Shown: piece by piece, positions 28,074 through 36,458 of the stretch
Layout: each line of letters opens with the position of its first letter
Position numbering within the stretch: the stretch's first letter is position 1
From: Myxococcales bacterium
GTDB lineage: Bacteria; Myxococcota_A; Polyangia; Haliangiales; Haliangiaceae
Direction: 5' to 3'
Assembly (NCBI GenBank): GCA_028287135.1
Contig: JAQBQE010000060.1
Coordinates: 1-64,000 of the forward strand
DNA: 64,000 nucleotides
Translations under genes and position numbers: made by a program
Notes under the pieces: model-generated
What the model was told of the DNA's origin: nothing
Database searches by the model: none
Seen by the model: the letters and a program-made list of their open reading frames with translations, nothing else

Positions 28074-30080
28074 GTGGCTCGCCCCCTCGTGATCGTCGTC
28101 GCGCTGGGTGTGCTCGCGATGGCGTGCGGGCCGGATCATGGCAGCGTGCACGTCCGCCCGATCCCGACGATCGAGCGCACGACGCCGCTGCGTGGCGGCG
28201 GCCCGGCTCGGTCCACGCGGATCGCGAGCTACAAGATCGATGCGCGACTCGACGTCACCCGCCATCTGATCACCGCGAGCCAGACGCTGACGTGGACCAA
28301 CCCAGGCGAGACCGCGGTCACCACGCTCCCGTTCCACCTCTACCTCAACGCGTTCAAGAACGAGTCGACGCTGTTCATGCGATCGGGTCGCGGCGAGCTC
28401 CGGGGGGAGCCCTCGAGCTCGGGCGGCTGGGGCTATGTCCAGATCGACTCCGTGCAGATCGGCGGCGTCGAGCTGCTCCCGAAGCTCGCCTACGTCGGTG
28501 GCGACGAGACCGTCGCGGAGCTCGCGCTCGCCGAGCCCGTTCCACCGGGCGGAACGATCGAGGTCGCGTTCAAGTTCACCGCACAGCTGCCCGAGGTGTT
28601 TGCGCGCACCGGCTACAAGGGCGAGTTCCACATGGTCGGGCAGTGGTTCCCGAAGATCGGTGTGCGCACCGGGACGCCCGGCGCCGAGCGGTGGGAGTGC
28701 GAGCCGTTCCACGTCAACAGCGAGTTCTTCGCCGACTTCGGCGTCTACGACGTGACGCTCACCGTCCCGAGCACGTATGTCGTCGCGGCAACGGGCGTCC
28801 TCACCGCGGCGACCGAGGCGCCGGGCGGCACCCGCATGTTCACGTACCGCGCCGAGGACGTTCACGACTTCGCGTGGATGGCGGACCCGTACATGGACGT
28901 GATGTCGGGTGAGGCGAAGGTCGAGGACGGCACCGTCGAGGTCCGCGTCTACTACCGTCCCGCGCAGCATGCCTTCGCCAGGCGTCACCTCGACGCCGGC
29001 ATCGGCGCGATCGAGAAGTTCAGCGCCGCGTTCCTGCCGTATCCATGGCCGCTCATGACGATCATCGATCCACCGCTCGACGCGGCGAACGGCGCCGGCG
29101 GCATGGAGTATCCGACGCTCGTCACGACCGGTGGCGATACCGTGTTCGCGCGCCCCGGGCTGCGGCTGCCCGAGTACGTCACCGTGCACGAGGTCGGCCA
29201 CAACTGGTTCCAGGGCATGCTGGCGTCGAACGAGGTCGTCGAGGGCTGGCTCGACGAGGGCGTCAACGACTGGGCCGACGGCAAGGTGATGAACGAGATG
29301 TACGGCGCTCGCTCGAGCGGCATCGACTGGATGGGCTGGCAGGCCGAGGTCGCGGCGCTGCGTCGGGCGGTGAGCACCGATCCGGGCTCGCTGCCTTCGC
29401 CGATCGCATCGGCTGCGCGGGCGTTTGTCGACAACCGGGCATACGGCGAGGCGACCTACGCCAAGGCCGCGCGCGCGCTCGGCACGCTCGAGCAGACCGT
29501 GGGCCCGATCAAGTTCGCCGCTGCGATGAAGGCGTACGCACGAGCATGGGCGTTCAAGCACCCGACCGGCCGCGACCTGATCGAGACGCTATCGCGCGAG
29601 CTCGGCGAGGACCTCACGTGGTTCTTCGGCCCGGTGTTCCAGCGCGTCGGCGGTATCGAGCTCGGCATCCGCACGGCCGCGTGCCACGTCGCGCATCCTG
29701 CGCGCGGCATCTTCGGCGACGGCTCCGCGCGCAGGACGGTGACCGAGGCCGAGGCGCCTGACACCGGCGCATTCCTGTGCGAGGTCGTGATCACCAACAC
29801 GGGCGTCGTGCACGTGCCGGTCGACATCGACCTCGAGTTCGCCGATGGCTCGACGCAGCGCGTCCACTGGGATGACCGTGGCGCAGGGACCTGGGAGCGC
29901 TTCGTGATCCCGCGGAGCTCGCGCCTCGTCGAGGTCTGGATCGATCCCGAGAACAAGCTCGCGCTCGCCTCGCCGGTCACCCACCACCACCGCATCGAAG
30001 GCGACGGCGCTGCCGCCTTGCGCGCCGCAGCGTGGGTCGGGAGCCTCAGCCAGACGCTGATGCAGATCGTGGGGCCGTGA
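28074..30080 (+). CDS. M1-family aminopeptidase-like lipoprotein
   Basis: 668 residues. Zinc site HEVGHNWFQG starting at residue 372, with the third ligand Glu 19 residues after the second His (EGWLDEG), exactly the M1 HEXXH-x18-E spacing. The substrate-binding GAMEN loop appears as GGMEY, a variant seen in bacterial M1 relatives. The N-terminal beta domain (YKIDARLDVTRHLITASQTL) and an extended C-terminal region are present. GTG 28074 opens a signal peptide (LVIVVALGVLAMAC), so the protein is likely lipid-anchored outside the cytoplasm and trims peptides there. It overlaps the next ATG by one base (TGATG). Confidence 0.88.
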   Translation: MARPLVIVVALGVLAMACGPDHGSVHVRPIPTIERTTPLRGGGPARSTRIASYKIDARLDVTRHLITASQTLTWTNPGETAVTTLPFHLYLNAFKNESTLFMRSGRGELRGEPSSSGGWGYVQIDSVQIGGVELLPKLAYVGGDETVAELALAEPVPPGGTIEVAFKFTAQLPEVFARTGYKGEFHMVGQWFPKIGVRTGTPGAERWECEPFHVNSEFFADFGVYDVTLTVPSTYVVAATGVLTAATEAPGGTRMFTYRAEDVHDFAWMADPYMDVMSGEAKVEDGTVEVRVYYRPAQHAFARRHLDAGIGAIEKFSAAFLPYPWPLMTIIDPPLDAANGAGGMEYPTLVTTGGDTVFARPGLRLPEYVTVHEVGHNWFQGMLASNEVVEGWLDEGVNDWADGKVMNEMYGARSSGIDWMGWQAEVAALRRAVSTDPGSLPSPIASAARAFVDNRAYGEATYAKAARALGTLEQTVGPIKFAAAMKAYARAWAFKHPTGRDLIETLSRELGEDLTWFFGPVFQRVGGIELGIRTAACHVAHPARGIFGDGSARRTVTEAEAPDTGAFLCEVVITNTGVVHVPVDIDLEFADGSTQRVHWDDRGAGTWERFVIPRSSRLVEVWIDPENKLALASPVTHHHRIEGDGAAALRAAAWVGSLSQTLMQIVGP

Positions 30081-31018
30081 TGGGCGCGACGTATCGCGGA
30101 GCACGCGGTCTCGGCGAGATGCTGGGCGCCGGCGTTCGCGCGCTCAAGCGCTACACCGGGACGCTGTTCGCGGTGTTCGTGGTGCAGAGCCTGATCGCGG
30201 GCGCCTGCCTGGTCGCGGTCGCGGTGGTGCTCGCACAGGCGTTCTCCCACCTGCCGATCTTCGACGAGGCGGTCGACGGCGACCTGGTCGCGATGATCTG
30301 GATCCTCCGGCATGGAGGCACGACCTTCCTCGCGGTCGGCGGCATCGTGTTCGGAACGATCCTGCTGTGGCAGCTCGCGTCGTGGTTCCTCGCCGGCGGT
30401 ATCTACGGTGTCCTCGCGCAGCGGCCCGAGAGCCGCAGTGATACGGCGAAGTGCTTCGGTGCGAGTGGCGCGACCACGTACCTCGCGTACGCGCGCCTGG
30501 CGCTGTACTCGCTGCCGGGCTGGGCGCTCGTGCTGACCGTGTTCGGGATGTGCCTCGGATCCGTCGGCACGCGGATCGAGTACGCGCTGACCGTGCCCGA
30601 GCTGGTGGGTGCCCTCGCCTTCGCGCTGGTCCCCGCGCTGCTGCTGCTCCACGTGTTGTGGACCGTCACCGACTATGCGCGCGTCGAGCTGACGCTGCGG
30701 CAAGAGACCCACGATCCGAGCGTGTTCGCGACCTACCTGCGAACGTTCGGCTTCGTGCTCCGGCGACCGCTCACGCTGATCCACGCCGGGGTCGGCTGGA
30801 TTCTGTTCCTGCTCGTCACGCTCGCGTACGCGTACCTCGCGCAGGGTCATCCGATGTACGGGGCCGCCGGTGCGGTCACGCTGTTCATCGCGCGCCAGGG
30901 CATCTCGCTGCTCCGCATGGCGATCCACGTCGGCGTGATGGCAGGCCAGCTCGAGCTCGGGCGAACCCGTGCGCTGCCTCCTCGTCGCGTCGAAGCCAAG
31001 GTCGACGCAGCGTCCTAG
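30080..31018 (+). CDS. multi-pass membrane protein, function unknown
   Basis: 312 residues with about six hydrophobic helices (FAVFVVQSLIAGACLVAVAV, FLAVGGIVFGTILLWQL, LALYSLPGWALVLTVFGM, ALVPALLLLHVLW, WILFLLVTLAYAYL, GVMAGQLEL). No transporter signature is recognised; the general look is that of DUF-type integral proteins in bacterial envelopes. ATG 30080 shares a base with the stop of the M1 peptidase gene, so the two are co-translated. Its stop TAG overlaps the stop of the convergent AGPS gene within CTAG. Confidence 0.75.
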   Translation: MGATYRGARGLGEMLGAGVRALKRYTGTLFAVFVVQSLIAGACLVAVAVVLAQAFSHLPIFDEAVDGDLVAMIWILRHGGTTFLAVGGIVFGTILLWQLASWFLAGGIYGVLAQRPESRSDTAKCFGASGATTYLAYARLALYSLPGWALVLTVFGMCLGSVGTRIEYALTVPELVGALAFALVPALLLLHVLWTVTDYARVELTLRQETHDPSVFATYLRTFGFVLRRPLTLIHAGVGWILFLLVTLAYAYLAQGHPMYGAAGAVTLFIARQGISLLRMAIHVGVMAGQLELGRTRALPPRRVEAKVDAAS

Positions 31019-32604
31019 TCGACGAGGACGCCCGGGTTGAGGATCCCGTGCGGATCGAGCGTGCGCTTGACCGCTGCGAGCGCCTCTCCGAACAGTGCGG
31101 GACGCTCGCGGTCGTACCAGGGACGATGCGTCCGACCGACGGCGTGATGATGCGTGATCGTGCCACCCGCCGCGGCGAGAGCCTCGGACGCGGCCGCCTT
31201 GACCGCACGCCATTGCGCGAGCTCGCCGCCCGCTCGCAGCGCGCCGATGAACGTGTAGTACGGCGCGGGTCCGTCGGGATAGACGTGGGTGAACCGGCAG
31301 CTGACGATGCCGCCCCCGCATTCCTCGTCGAGCGCGCGCTGCACGGCAGCCGTCACGCACGCGTGGAGCTCGGGAAACTGCGTCCACGAGCACGCGGTCT
31401 CGAACGTGTCGCTGAGCACGCCGATCGACAGCAGTGCGGACTGCAGGTAGGGCGCATCGAAGAACGCCTGACGCCACGCACCGGCCGCCCCGCTGCGCGT
31501 CGCGTCGTCAGCCTCGCTCGGACCCGAGACCACCTCGCCACCGTGATCGCGGGCGAGCTCGAGGGCGCGGGCGAGCCACGGGCCGAGCGGGTGATCCGCG
31601 GACTCGAAGCCGATCAGGAGCACGCTCGTACCGTCGAACCGCACGCGGTGAAGGCGGGCCTCGTTGCCGTCGAGTAGCCGCGCATTGCTCGGGTACAGAC
31701 CTGACTGCGCGAGCGCGCGAGCGGCGGCGACGCCCGCGGTGAAGTCCTTGTACGCAACGCTCGCGCTCGCTCGCCAGCGCGGTCTCGGAACGACGCGCAT
31801 CCACGCCTCGGTGATCACACCGAGGGCGCCTTCGGAACCGAGGACCATGCGCGCGGGCTCGGGCCCTGCGCCGGAACCGGGGTGGCGATGAGTCGCGAGC
31901 AGCCCGCGCGGCGTGATCATCGTCATCGCGTGTGCGAGCTCGTCGATCCGGGTCGGGCCCGTCGCGTAGTGACCTCCCGCGCGCGTCGCGAGCCAGCCGC
32001 CGAGCGTCGACATCTCGAACGACTGCGGGTAGTGGCGGAGCGTCAGACCGTGGGTCGCGAGCTCGTCTTCGAGCGCCGGCCCGAGCGTCCCCGCACCGAT
32101 CCGCGCGAGCCGGCTGACCGGATCGACCTCGCGCACGCCGGCGATCGCACCGAGATCGAGGCTGACGACCGCGGCGCGATCGCGACGAGCGAGGGCCGCA
32201 TCGACACCCCCGACCACGGAGGTCCCACCACCGAACGGGACGACGGCCCACGCGTTCGCATCACACACCTCGAGCACACGCGCGACCTCCGCCTCGTCAC
32301 GTGGGCGGACGACGAGATCCGGCGCACCGGTGTAATCACCGGCGAAGCCCGCGACCAGATCGGGAAACGCGCGACCGCGCGAACGCATCGCCCGGTCGCG
32401 CGGCGCCTGGGATGCGATCTCGGCGAGCGCAGCGGGAGTCGCGATCGCGGGAGACGGAACGCTGGGCTCGTCGGGAGGCTCGTCACGCAGCGCGGTGTGC
32501 GCGGCTGGCACGAGCACCCGCGCGAGCTGCATCAAGCCTTGCCGCGCTCCCGGATCGGGAAACTTGTCGCGCCAGCCCCACGCCCAGATGCTGCGATCTC
32601 GCAT
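31015..32604 (-). CDS. FAD-linked oxidase of the alkyl-DHAP synthase type
   Basis: 529 residues. A PCMH-type FAD domain is clear (DLVVRPRDEAEVARVLEVCD, VVPFGGGTSVVGG, LGSEGALGVITEAWMRV), and the C-terminal part holds GTITHHHAVGRTHRPWYDRE, whose HHH matches the active-site motif of alkyldihydroxyacetonephosphate synthase (AGPS). That enzyme swaps an acyl for an alkyl chain to start ether-lipid synthesis, and ether lipids are established in myxobacteria. A related FAD oxidase with another substrate cannot be excluded. ATG 32604; a TACGAT hexamer 17 bases upstream is shared with the divergent small gene. Confidence 0.85.
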   Translation of the reverse strand: MRDRSIWAWGWRDKFPDPGARQGLMQLARVLVPAAHTALRDEPPDEPSVPSPAIATPAALAEIASQAPRDRAMRSRGRAFPDLVAGFAGDYTGAPDLVVRPRDEAEVARVLEVCDANAWAVVPFGGGTSVVGGVDAALARRDRAAVVSLDLGAIAGVREVDPVSRLARIGAGTLGPALEDELATHGLTLRHYPQSFEMSTLGGWLATRAGGHYATGPTRIDELAHAMTMITPRGLLATHRHPGSGAGPEPARMVLGSEGALGVITEAWMRVVPRPRWRASASVAYKDFTAGVAAARALAQSGLYPSNARLLDGNEARLHRVRFDGTSVLLIGFESADHPLGPWLARALELARDHGGEVVSGPSEADDATRSGAAGAWRQAFFDAPYLQSALLSIGVLSDTFETACSWTQFPELHACVTAAVQRALDEECGGGIVSCRFTHVYPDGPAPYYTFIGALRAGGELAQWRAVKAAASEALAAAGGTITHHHAVGRTHRPWYDRERPALFGEALAAVKRTLDPHGILNPGVLVD

Positions 32605-32621
32605 ATCGTGTGTCCGTCGGC

Positions 32622-32631
32622 ATCGTATCGT
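32622..32631. promoter_or_regulatory. divergent -10-like element ATCGTATCGT
   Basis: The ten bases give TATCGT on the plus strand and TACGAT on the minus strand, lying between the divergent starts at 32604 and 32658. A shared -10 region for both genes is plausible. Confidence 0.35.
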
Positions 32632-32657
32632 CGGCGCTGCACAGCAGGAGAGCTCCC

Positions 32658-32822
32658 ATGGAAGACTTCGTCAACAAGATGGTCGAGAAGGTCGGAATCG
32701 ACAAGGCGACCGCCGAGAAGGTCATCGCGTTCCTCAAGGATCACTCCGAGGATGCTCTGAAGTACCTGCAGGAGTCCGGGATCAAGGACAAGCTCCCCGG
32801 CGGCCTCGGCAAGATGTTCTGA
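32658..32822 (+). CDS. 54-residue helical protein
   Basis: A small acidic/basic helical protein (begins MEDFVNKMVEKVGIDKATAE, ends GGLGKMF). GGAGAG lies 8 bases before the ATG, giving a convincing ribosome site. The sequence predicts two or three helices ending in a Gly-rich tail, reminiscent of DUF2267/DUF937-type small helical proteins, but the family is not certain. It is followed after 16 bases by the CesT/YbjN-like gene, probably in one transcript. Confidence 0.72.
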   Translation: MEDFVNKMVEKVGIDKATAEKVIAFLKDHSEDALKYLQESGIKDKLPGGLGKMF

Positions 32823-32838
32823 GAGGACCGTGCGAACG

Positions 32839-33276
32839 ATGACGATCGACGAGCTAGTGCAGGGAAGCGGACTCGCCGACAAGGCGGTCCGCATCGACGA
32901 CCACCTGGTGCGCATGCAGTGGGGCTCCGCCTTCGTGATCGCTGGGATCTCGGGCTCGGCCGTCGTTGCGATCGCGCCGCTGTTTCGCTCCGTCCCGCCC
33001 GGCCGAGAGCTCGCGTTCTTCAAGAAGCTGCTCGAGCACAACGCGTACATGGGCGGCATGGCGTCGTTCGCACTCCAGCCCGATGGCTGGGTCGTGCTCC
33101 ACGCCGGCCGCGCGCTGAAGGGCATCGATGGCCACGAGTTCGCGACCCTGGTCGCCGGCGTCGGCCGGTTCGCCGATCAGTTCGATGATCAGCTGATCGC
33201 GGAGTTCTACTCCGACGGCAAGGTCATCGAGCAGGCGTCGACCGCGCACTCCGGGGAGTTCCCCGCCACGGACTAG
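32839..33276 (+). CDS. CesT/YbjN-like protein, second copy
   Basis: 145 residues from ATG 32839 (GTG 32830 is possible). Strands such as FVIAGISGSAVVAIAPLF, then SFALQPDGWVVLHAG and a C-terminal helix EFATLVAGVGRFADQFDDQL give the CesT/YbjN pattern. The last helix lines up with the one in the protein at 27601-28011 (both GlDxxEFxxxV...ADxxDxxL). GAGAGGA upstream serves as ribosome site. Partner protein unknown; the 54-residue upstream product is the obvious candidate by position. Confidence 0.68.
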   Translation: MTIDELVQGSGLADKAVRIDDHLVRMQWGSAFVIAGISGSAVVAIAPLFRSVPPGRELAFFKKLLEHNAYMGGMASFALQPDGWVVLHAGRALKGIDGHEFATLVAGVGRFADQFDDQLIAEFYSDGKVIEQASTAHSGEFPATD

Positions 33277-33279
33277 AGG

Positions 33280-34239
33280 TCAGTGCGCGAGGAAGAACTG
33301 CATGACCGCGTCGCCCCACACGAAGGCATTCGGGAGCTGACACGGGATCGCGTACTGCACGGCGTAGGGGTCGGTGGTGCTGCCCGGGATGCAGTGGCCG
33401 TTGGCGCTCGCGAACGGGCCGTCGCTGACGGTCTCGTAGGCGTGATCGAAGGTCTCGATCAGCGCGCCGTTCGCGCCGGTCCAGCGGCTGTGGGAGTAGC
33501 TCGCGTCCTGCGCGAGGACGGTGGGCCCGGTGGCGGCGTAGCTCGCGATCGCTCCATCGCGGATCTGGACGAGCGAGCCGTAGCCGACCGATGAATCGGT
33601 GCGGCCCATCAGGAACAGGATCGGGATCTTTCGGGACGGAGTGCGACCCTGGGTGAAGCACGTGGGCTCACCAAAGCCGGTGCCGTTGCCGCCACCGGCC
33701 GGCGCGGCGGAGGCGAACAGGTCGGCGTGATCACAGAGCAGGCGCCAGGTCACGAACGCGCCTCGCGAGAACCCCGTGACGTGGATCTTGGCGGCATCGG
33801 CGCGGAACACGGTCGAGACCTGCGTGACGATGTCGACGAGCGTCGCGTCGTTGGCGGACGACCACGTCGAGCCGGGCTGGCCACCGCCGTAGGGCGGACC
33901 GGTCGGCGCGACGACGATGTAGCCGTGCTGAGCACCGAGCTCGCGCAGCCTGACGTGACCGTCCATCAACAGGCCACTGCCGGTGTCGCCGTGGAGCTCG
34001 AGGATGACGCCGCAGCCCGGGCTCTGACACGCCGCCGGGATCCGGATCTCGACGGCGAGGCCGCCGCACGTGTACGTGTGATCGCCCGTCGTCACGTCGG
34101 TGATGCAACCCGCGGCGATCGGCGGACCTGCGCTCGGCGCATCGATCGCATCGCCGGTGCTGCCATCGGATGGCATGCCGCCCTCGAGGGTCCCGCTGCA
34201 GGCCGCCACCAGCACGAGGACCGCCAAGGTGGACCGCAT
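33280..34239 (-). CDS. secreted PHB-depolymerase/feruloyl-esterase-like lipoprotein
   Basis: 319 residues with lipobox LVAAC and an acidic linker, then an alpha/beta-hydrolase of the extracellular PHB depolymerase (LpqC) type: PGCGVILELHGDTGSG as the oxyanion region, nucleophile in VTGFSRGAFVTW, an Asp candidate in MGRTDSS and a His candidate in ANGHCIP. It probably hydrolyses an ester polymer or carbohydrate ester outside the cell. Four or more Cys suggest disulphides. ATG 34239 is six bases after a TAGAAT hexamer that overlaps the stop of the preceding gene. Confidence 0.82.
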   Translation of the reverse strand: MRSTLAVLVLVAACSGTLEGGMPSDGSTGDAIDAPSAGPPIAAGCITDVTTGDHTYTCGGLAVEIRIPAACQSPGCGVILELHGDTGSGLLMDGHVRLRELGAQHGYIVVAPTGPPYGGGQPGSTWSSANDATLVDIVTQVSTVFRADAAKIHVTGFSRGAFVTWRLLCDHADLFASAAPAGGGNGTGFGEPTCFTQGRTPSRKIPILFLMGRTDSSVGYGSLVQIRDGAIASYAATGPTVLAQDASYSHSRWTGANGALIETFDHAYETVSDGPFASANGHCIPGSTTDPYAVQYAIPCQLPNAFVWGDAVMQFFLAH

Positions 34240-34245
34240 TCATCG

Positions 34246-34251
34246 ATTCTA
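34246..34251 (-). promoter_or_regulatory. -10-like TAGAAT six bases before ATG
   Basis: On the minus strand TAGAAT is followed by cgatga and ATG 34239. Its TAG is also the stop codon of the upstream AgmX-like gene. It may allow the esterase gene to be transcribed on its own. Confidence 0.4.
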
Positions 34252-35424
34252 GCGGAACCCGAGCGAGAACTGCACGGTCGTCTGTGGCTCACCGGGGGCG
34301 ATCGGGAAGTCGATCGACTCGAGCACGGTGAGGACGCACGGAGCGACCTCGCCGAAGCCGTGGGCACTCGCGCGCAGGACCTCGCCATTGCGATCGATCT
34401 CGAAGTCGAGCGTCACGGTCCCGCGCGAGCGGGGCTCGGCCTTGTGGCGATAGCACCGGAGCAGCGCGAGCGCGTGATCCTCGAGGGTGTTCGCGATCAC
34501 CGCGCGGGAGATCGGCCCGTCCGCCACGCACGGGCGGCCCGTGCACATCTCGACCACCGGCACGTGACGATCCTCGGCGACCGCACCCGGCAGATCGTAG
34601 TCCTCACCGGCGCCGCGCCCTTCGGACACCGTCGCATAGGCACCGGCCGCGATCGTCCCGGGATTCCAGCGCGGGCCGCCAGCGAACCCGGGGTCGGCAT
34701 CCTCCTCGTGATAGGTCTGGCCAACCTCGAACGCACCCTCGACATCGGTGCGGCGGACGAGGATCGGCATGTCGTCGAGCCCATCCGAGCCGAGCATGCC
34801 GGCCTCCCGTGCCTCGCTGACGGCACGCCGGCGACGCGCGACCTGCGGGTTCTCCGACGGAGCGGCCGGCGGGGGTGCGGCGGTCGGATCCGCGGAGGCC
34901 GTCGCGACCGCGGGAATCATCGTCGGATCGGGCTTTGGTTCCGGGGGCGCCTGAGGGACATGGGTCACCCGCACGCGCGGCGGCACCGGCAGCTTCTCGG
35001 CCGGCTCTAGCTGCGGCGCGAAGGTGATCGCCAGTGCCCACACGAGGAGGTGAGCCCCGAGCGACGCGGTCGCATAGAGATACGGACGCGCTTCGAGCGG
35101 CACGCGCGGCAGCGGCATCGCGGACGTGCGCACACGCGCGATCGTGATCGAGACCAGCCCGATCTGGACCTCGACGCGGACCCGCGCGGCAAGCCACAGC
35201 TCCCGCCCTGCCAGTGGTGACGCGAGCCCGGCATCGAACACCGTCGCCGTGGCACCCGCCGGGATCCGCACCACGCCACGCTCGACGAGCGGAAAGCTGG
35301 TCGCCACCCGAAGCGCGAGATCGAGGCCCGGCGCGGTACCGATCCGATAGGTCTCACCGACGCCGAGGTACCGGATCGAGAGGGTCGTGCTGCCCAAGCG
35401 CGCGACGACTTCGACCGCATCCAT
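34249..35424 (-). CDS. AgmX/PglI-type TonB-like protein
   Basis: 391 residues. N-terminal region resembles an FHA-like or sensor beta domain (TTLSIRYLGVGETYRIGTAP), then a TM helix (YATASLGAHLLVWALAITF), a Pro-rich stretch spanning the periplasm (PPRVRVTHVPQAPPEPKPDP) and a C-terminal TonB-like domain of the AgmX/PglI class (LLRCYRHKAEPRSRGTVTLD, GEVLRASAHGFGEVAPCVL, IDFPI). In myxobacteria this architecture is linked to gliding motility and energised envelope complexes. No motility genes adjoin it here. ATG 35424. Confidence 0.8.
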   Translation of the reverse strand: MDAVEVVARLGSTTLSIRYLGVGETYRIGTAPGLDLALRVATSFPLVERGVVRIPAGATATVFDAGLASPLAGRELWLAARVRVEVQIGLVSITIARVRTSAMPLPRVPLEARPYLYATASLGAHLLVWALAITFAPQLEPAEKLPVPPRVRVTHVPQAPPEPKPDPTMIPAVATASADPTAAPPPAAPSENPQVARRRRAVSEAREAGMLGSDGLDDMPILVRRTDVEGAFEVGQTYHEEDADPGFAGGPRWNPGTIAAGAYATVSEGRGAGEDYDLPGAVAEDRHVPVVEMCTGRPCVADGPISRAVIANTLEDHALALLRCYRHKAEPRSRGTVTLDFEIDRNGEVLRASAHGFGEVAPCVLTVLESIDFPIAPGEPQTTVQFSLGFR

Positions 35425-35490
35425 GCACGTACGACACGCGCAGACTGCCGCGGTTTCGCTGCAATCTGCGCCGCCGTGCGCTGTCGAGAG

Positions 35491-36429
35491 CTAGAGGCGA
35501 ACGCGCTCGAAGTGCGCGAGCTCGCTGAGCTCGTCGAACCGCTGCTGGATCCGCGCCGTGGTCAGGCCGCGGATGCCGTCGACCGTGAACTTCTCGACGG
35601 CGAAGCTGCCCATCACGCTGCCCATGATCATCGCGGTGCGGATCGTCGTCGGCGACAGATCACCGGCGTACGCGAGGTAGCCCATCAGACCGCCTGCGAA
35701 GCTGTCGCCAGCACCGGTCGGATCCTGGACGTCCGCGAGGGGCATCGCCGGCGCCGCAAACACGCCACCGCCGTGGAACAGCAGCGCGCCCGCATCACCG
35801 CGCTTGATGATCACCGAGCTCGGTCCGAGCTTGAGGATGTGGGCCGCCGCCTTGCGGAGGTTGTGCTCGCCCGCGAGCAGGCGTGCTTCCTCGTCGTTGA
35901 GCATCAGCGTGTGGGTCTTTGCGAGGACCTTCTCGAGGTCCGCACGCTTGATGTTGATCCACAGGTTCATCGTGTCGGTGGCGACCAGCGCCGGCGCGCG
36001 GACCTGCTTGAGCACGTCGAGCTGCAGTGCCGGATCGATGTTGCCGAGCAGGACGAGCTGCGCGTCCTTGTGGCTGTCGTGGAGCTTGGGCTGGAAGTCC
36101 GCGAACACGCCGAGCCGGGTGTCGATGGTCTCGCGCGTCGCGAGGTCATCGGCGTACTTGCCGACCCAGTGGAACGTGTCGCCCTTGGCCCGCTCGATAC
36201 CCGAGACATCGATGCCCTGCGCGGACATCTCCTCGAGGTACTTCGCAGGGAAATCCTCGCCGATCACGGCGACGACAGAGACGTTCTTGGTGAAGTACGC
36301 CGCCGCGCGGCTGATGAACGAGGCGGAGCCGCCGAGCAGATCCTTGTGGAGGCCAAACGGGCCATCGATGTCATCGAATGCGACGGAACCGACGACGAGC
36401 AAGGACCGGTGGGCGCTGCGCTGGTGCAT
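35491..36429 (-). CDS. PfkB-family sugar/nucleoside kinase
   Basis: 312 residues. The N-terminal strand and first signature (VVGSVAFDDI, LLGGSASFISRAAAYF) and the C-terminal signature DPTGAGDSFAGG with the catalytic Asp are intact, and VSVVAVIGEDFPAKYL is typical. It phosphorylates a sugar, nucleoside or similar alcohol with ATP; the substrate cannot be assigned. ATG 36429 is 29 bases from the divergent GTG of the TPR-kinase gene, with a palindromic TGGTACCA between them. Confidence 0.9.
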   Translation of the reverse strand: MHQRSAHRSLLVVGSVAFDDIDGPFGLHKDLLGGSASFISRAAAYFTKNVSVVAVIGEDFPAKYLEEMSAQGIDVSGIERAKGDTFHWVGKYADDLATRETIDTRLGVFADFQPKLHDSHKDAQLVLLGNIDPALQLDVLKQVRAPALVATDTMNLWINIKRADLEKVLAKTHTLMLNDEEARLLAGEHNLRKAAAHILKLGPSSVIIKRGDAGALLFHGGGVFAAPAMPLADVQDPTGAGDSFAGGLMGYLAYAGDLSPTTIRTAMIMGSVMGSFAVEKFTVDGIRGLTTARIQQRFDELSELAHFERVRL

Positions 36430-36439
36430 GGATTTCGCT

Positions 36440-36449
36440 CTGGTACCAT
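36440..36449. promoter_or_regulatory. divergent -10-like palindrome TGGTACCA
   Basis: TACCAT on the plus strand (36444-36449) lies nine bases before GTG 36459; TACCAG on the minus strand (36445-36440) lies ten bases before ATG 36429. Only 29 bases separate the start codons, so one symmetric element probably serves both. Confidence 0.4.
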
Positions 36450-36458
36450 CCTTCCGCC

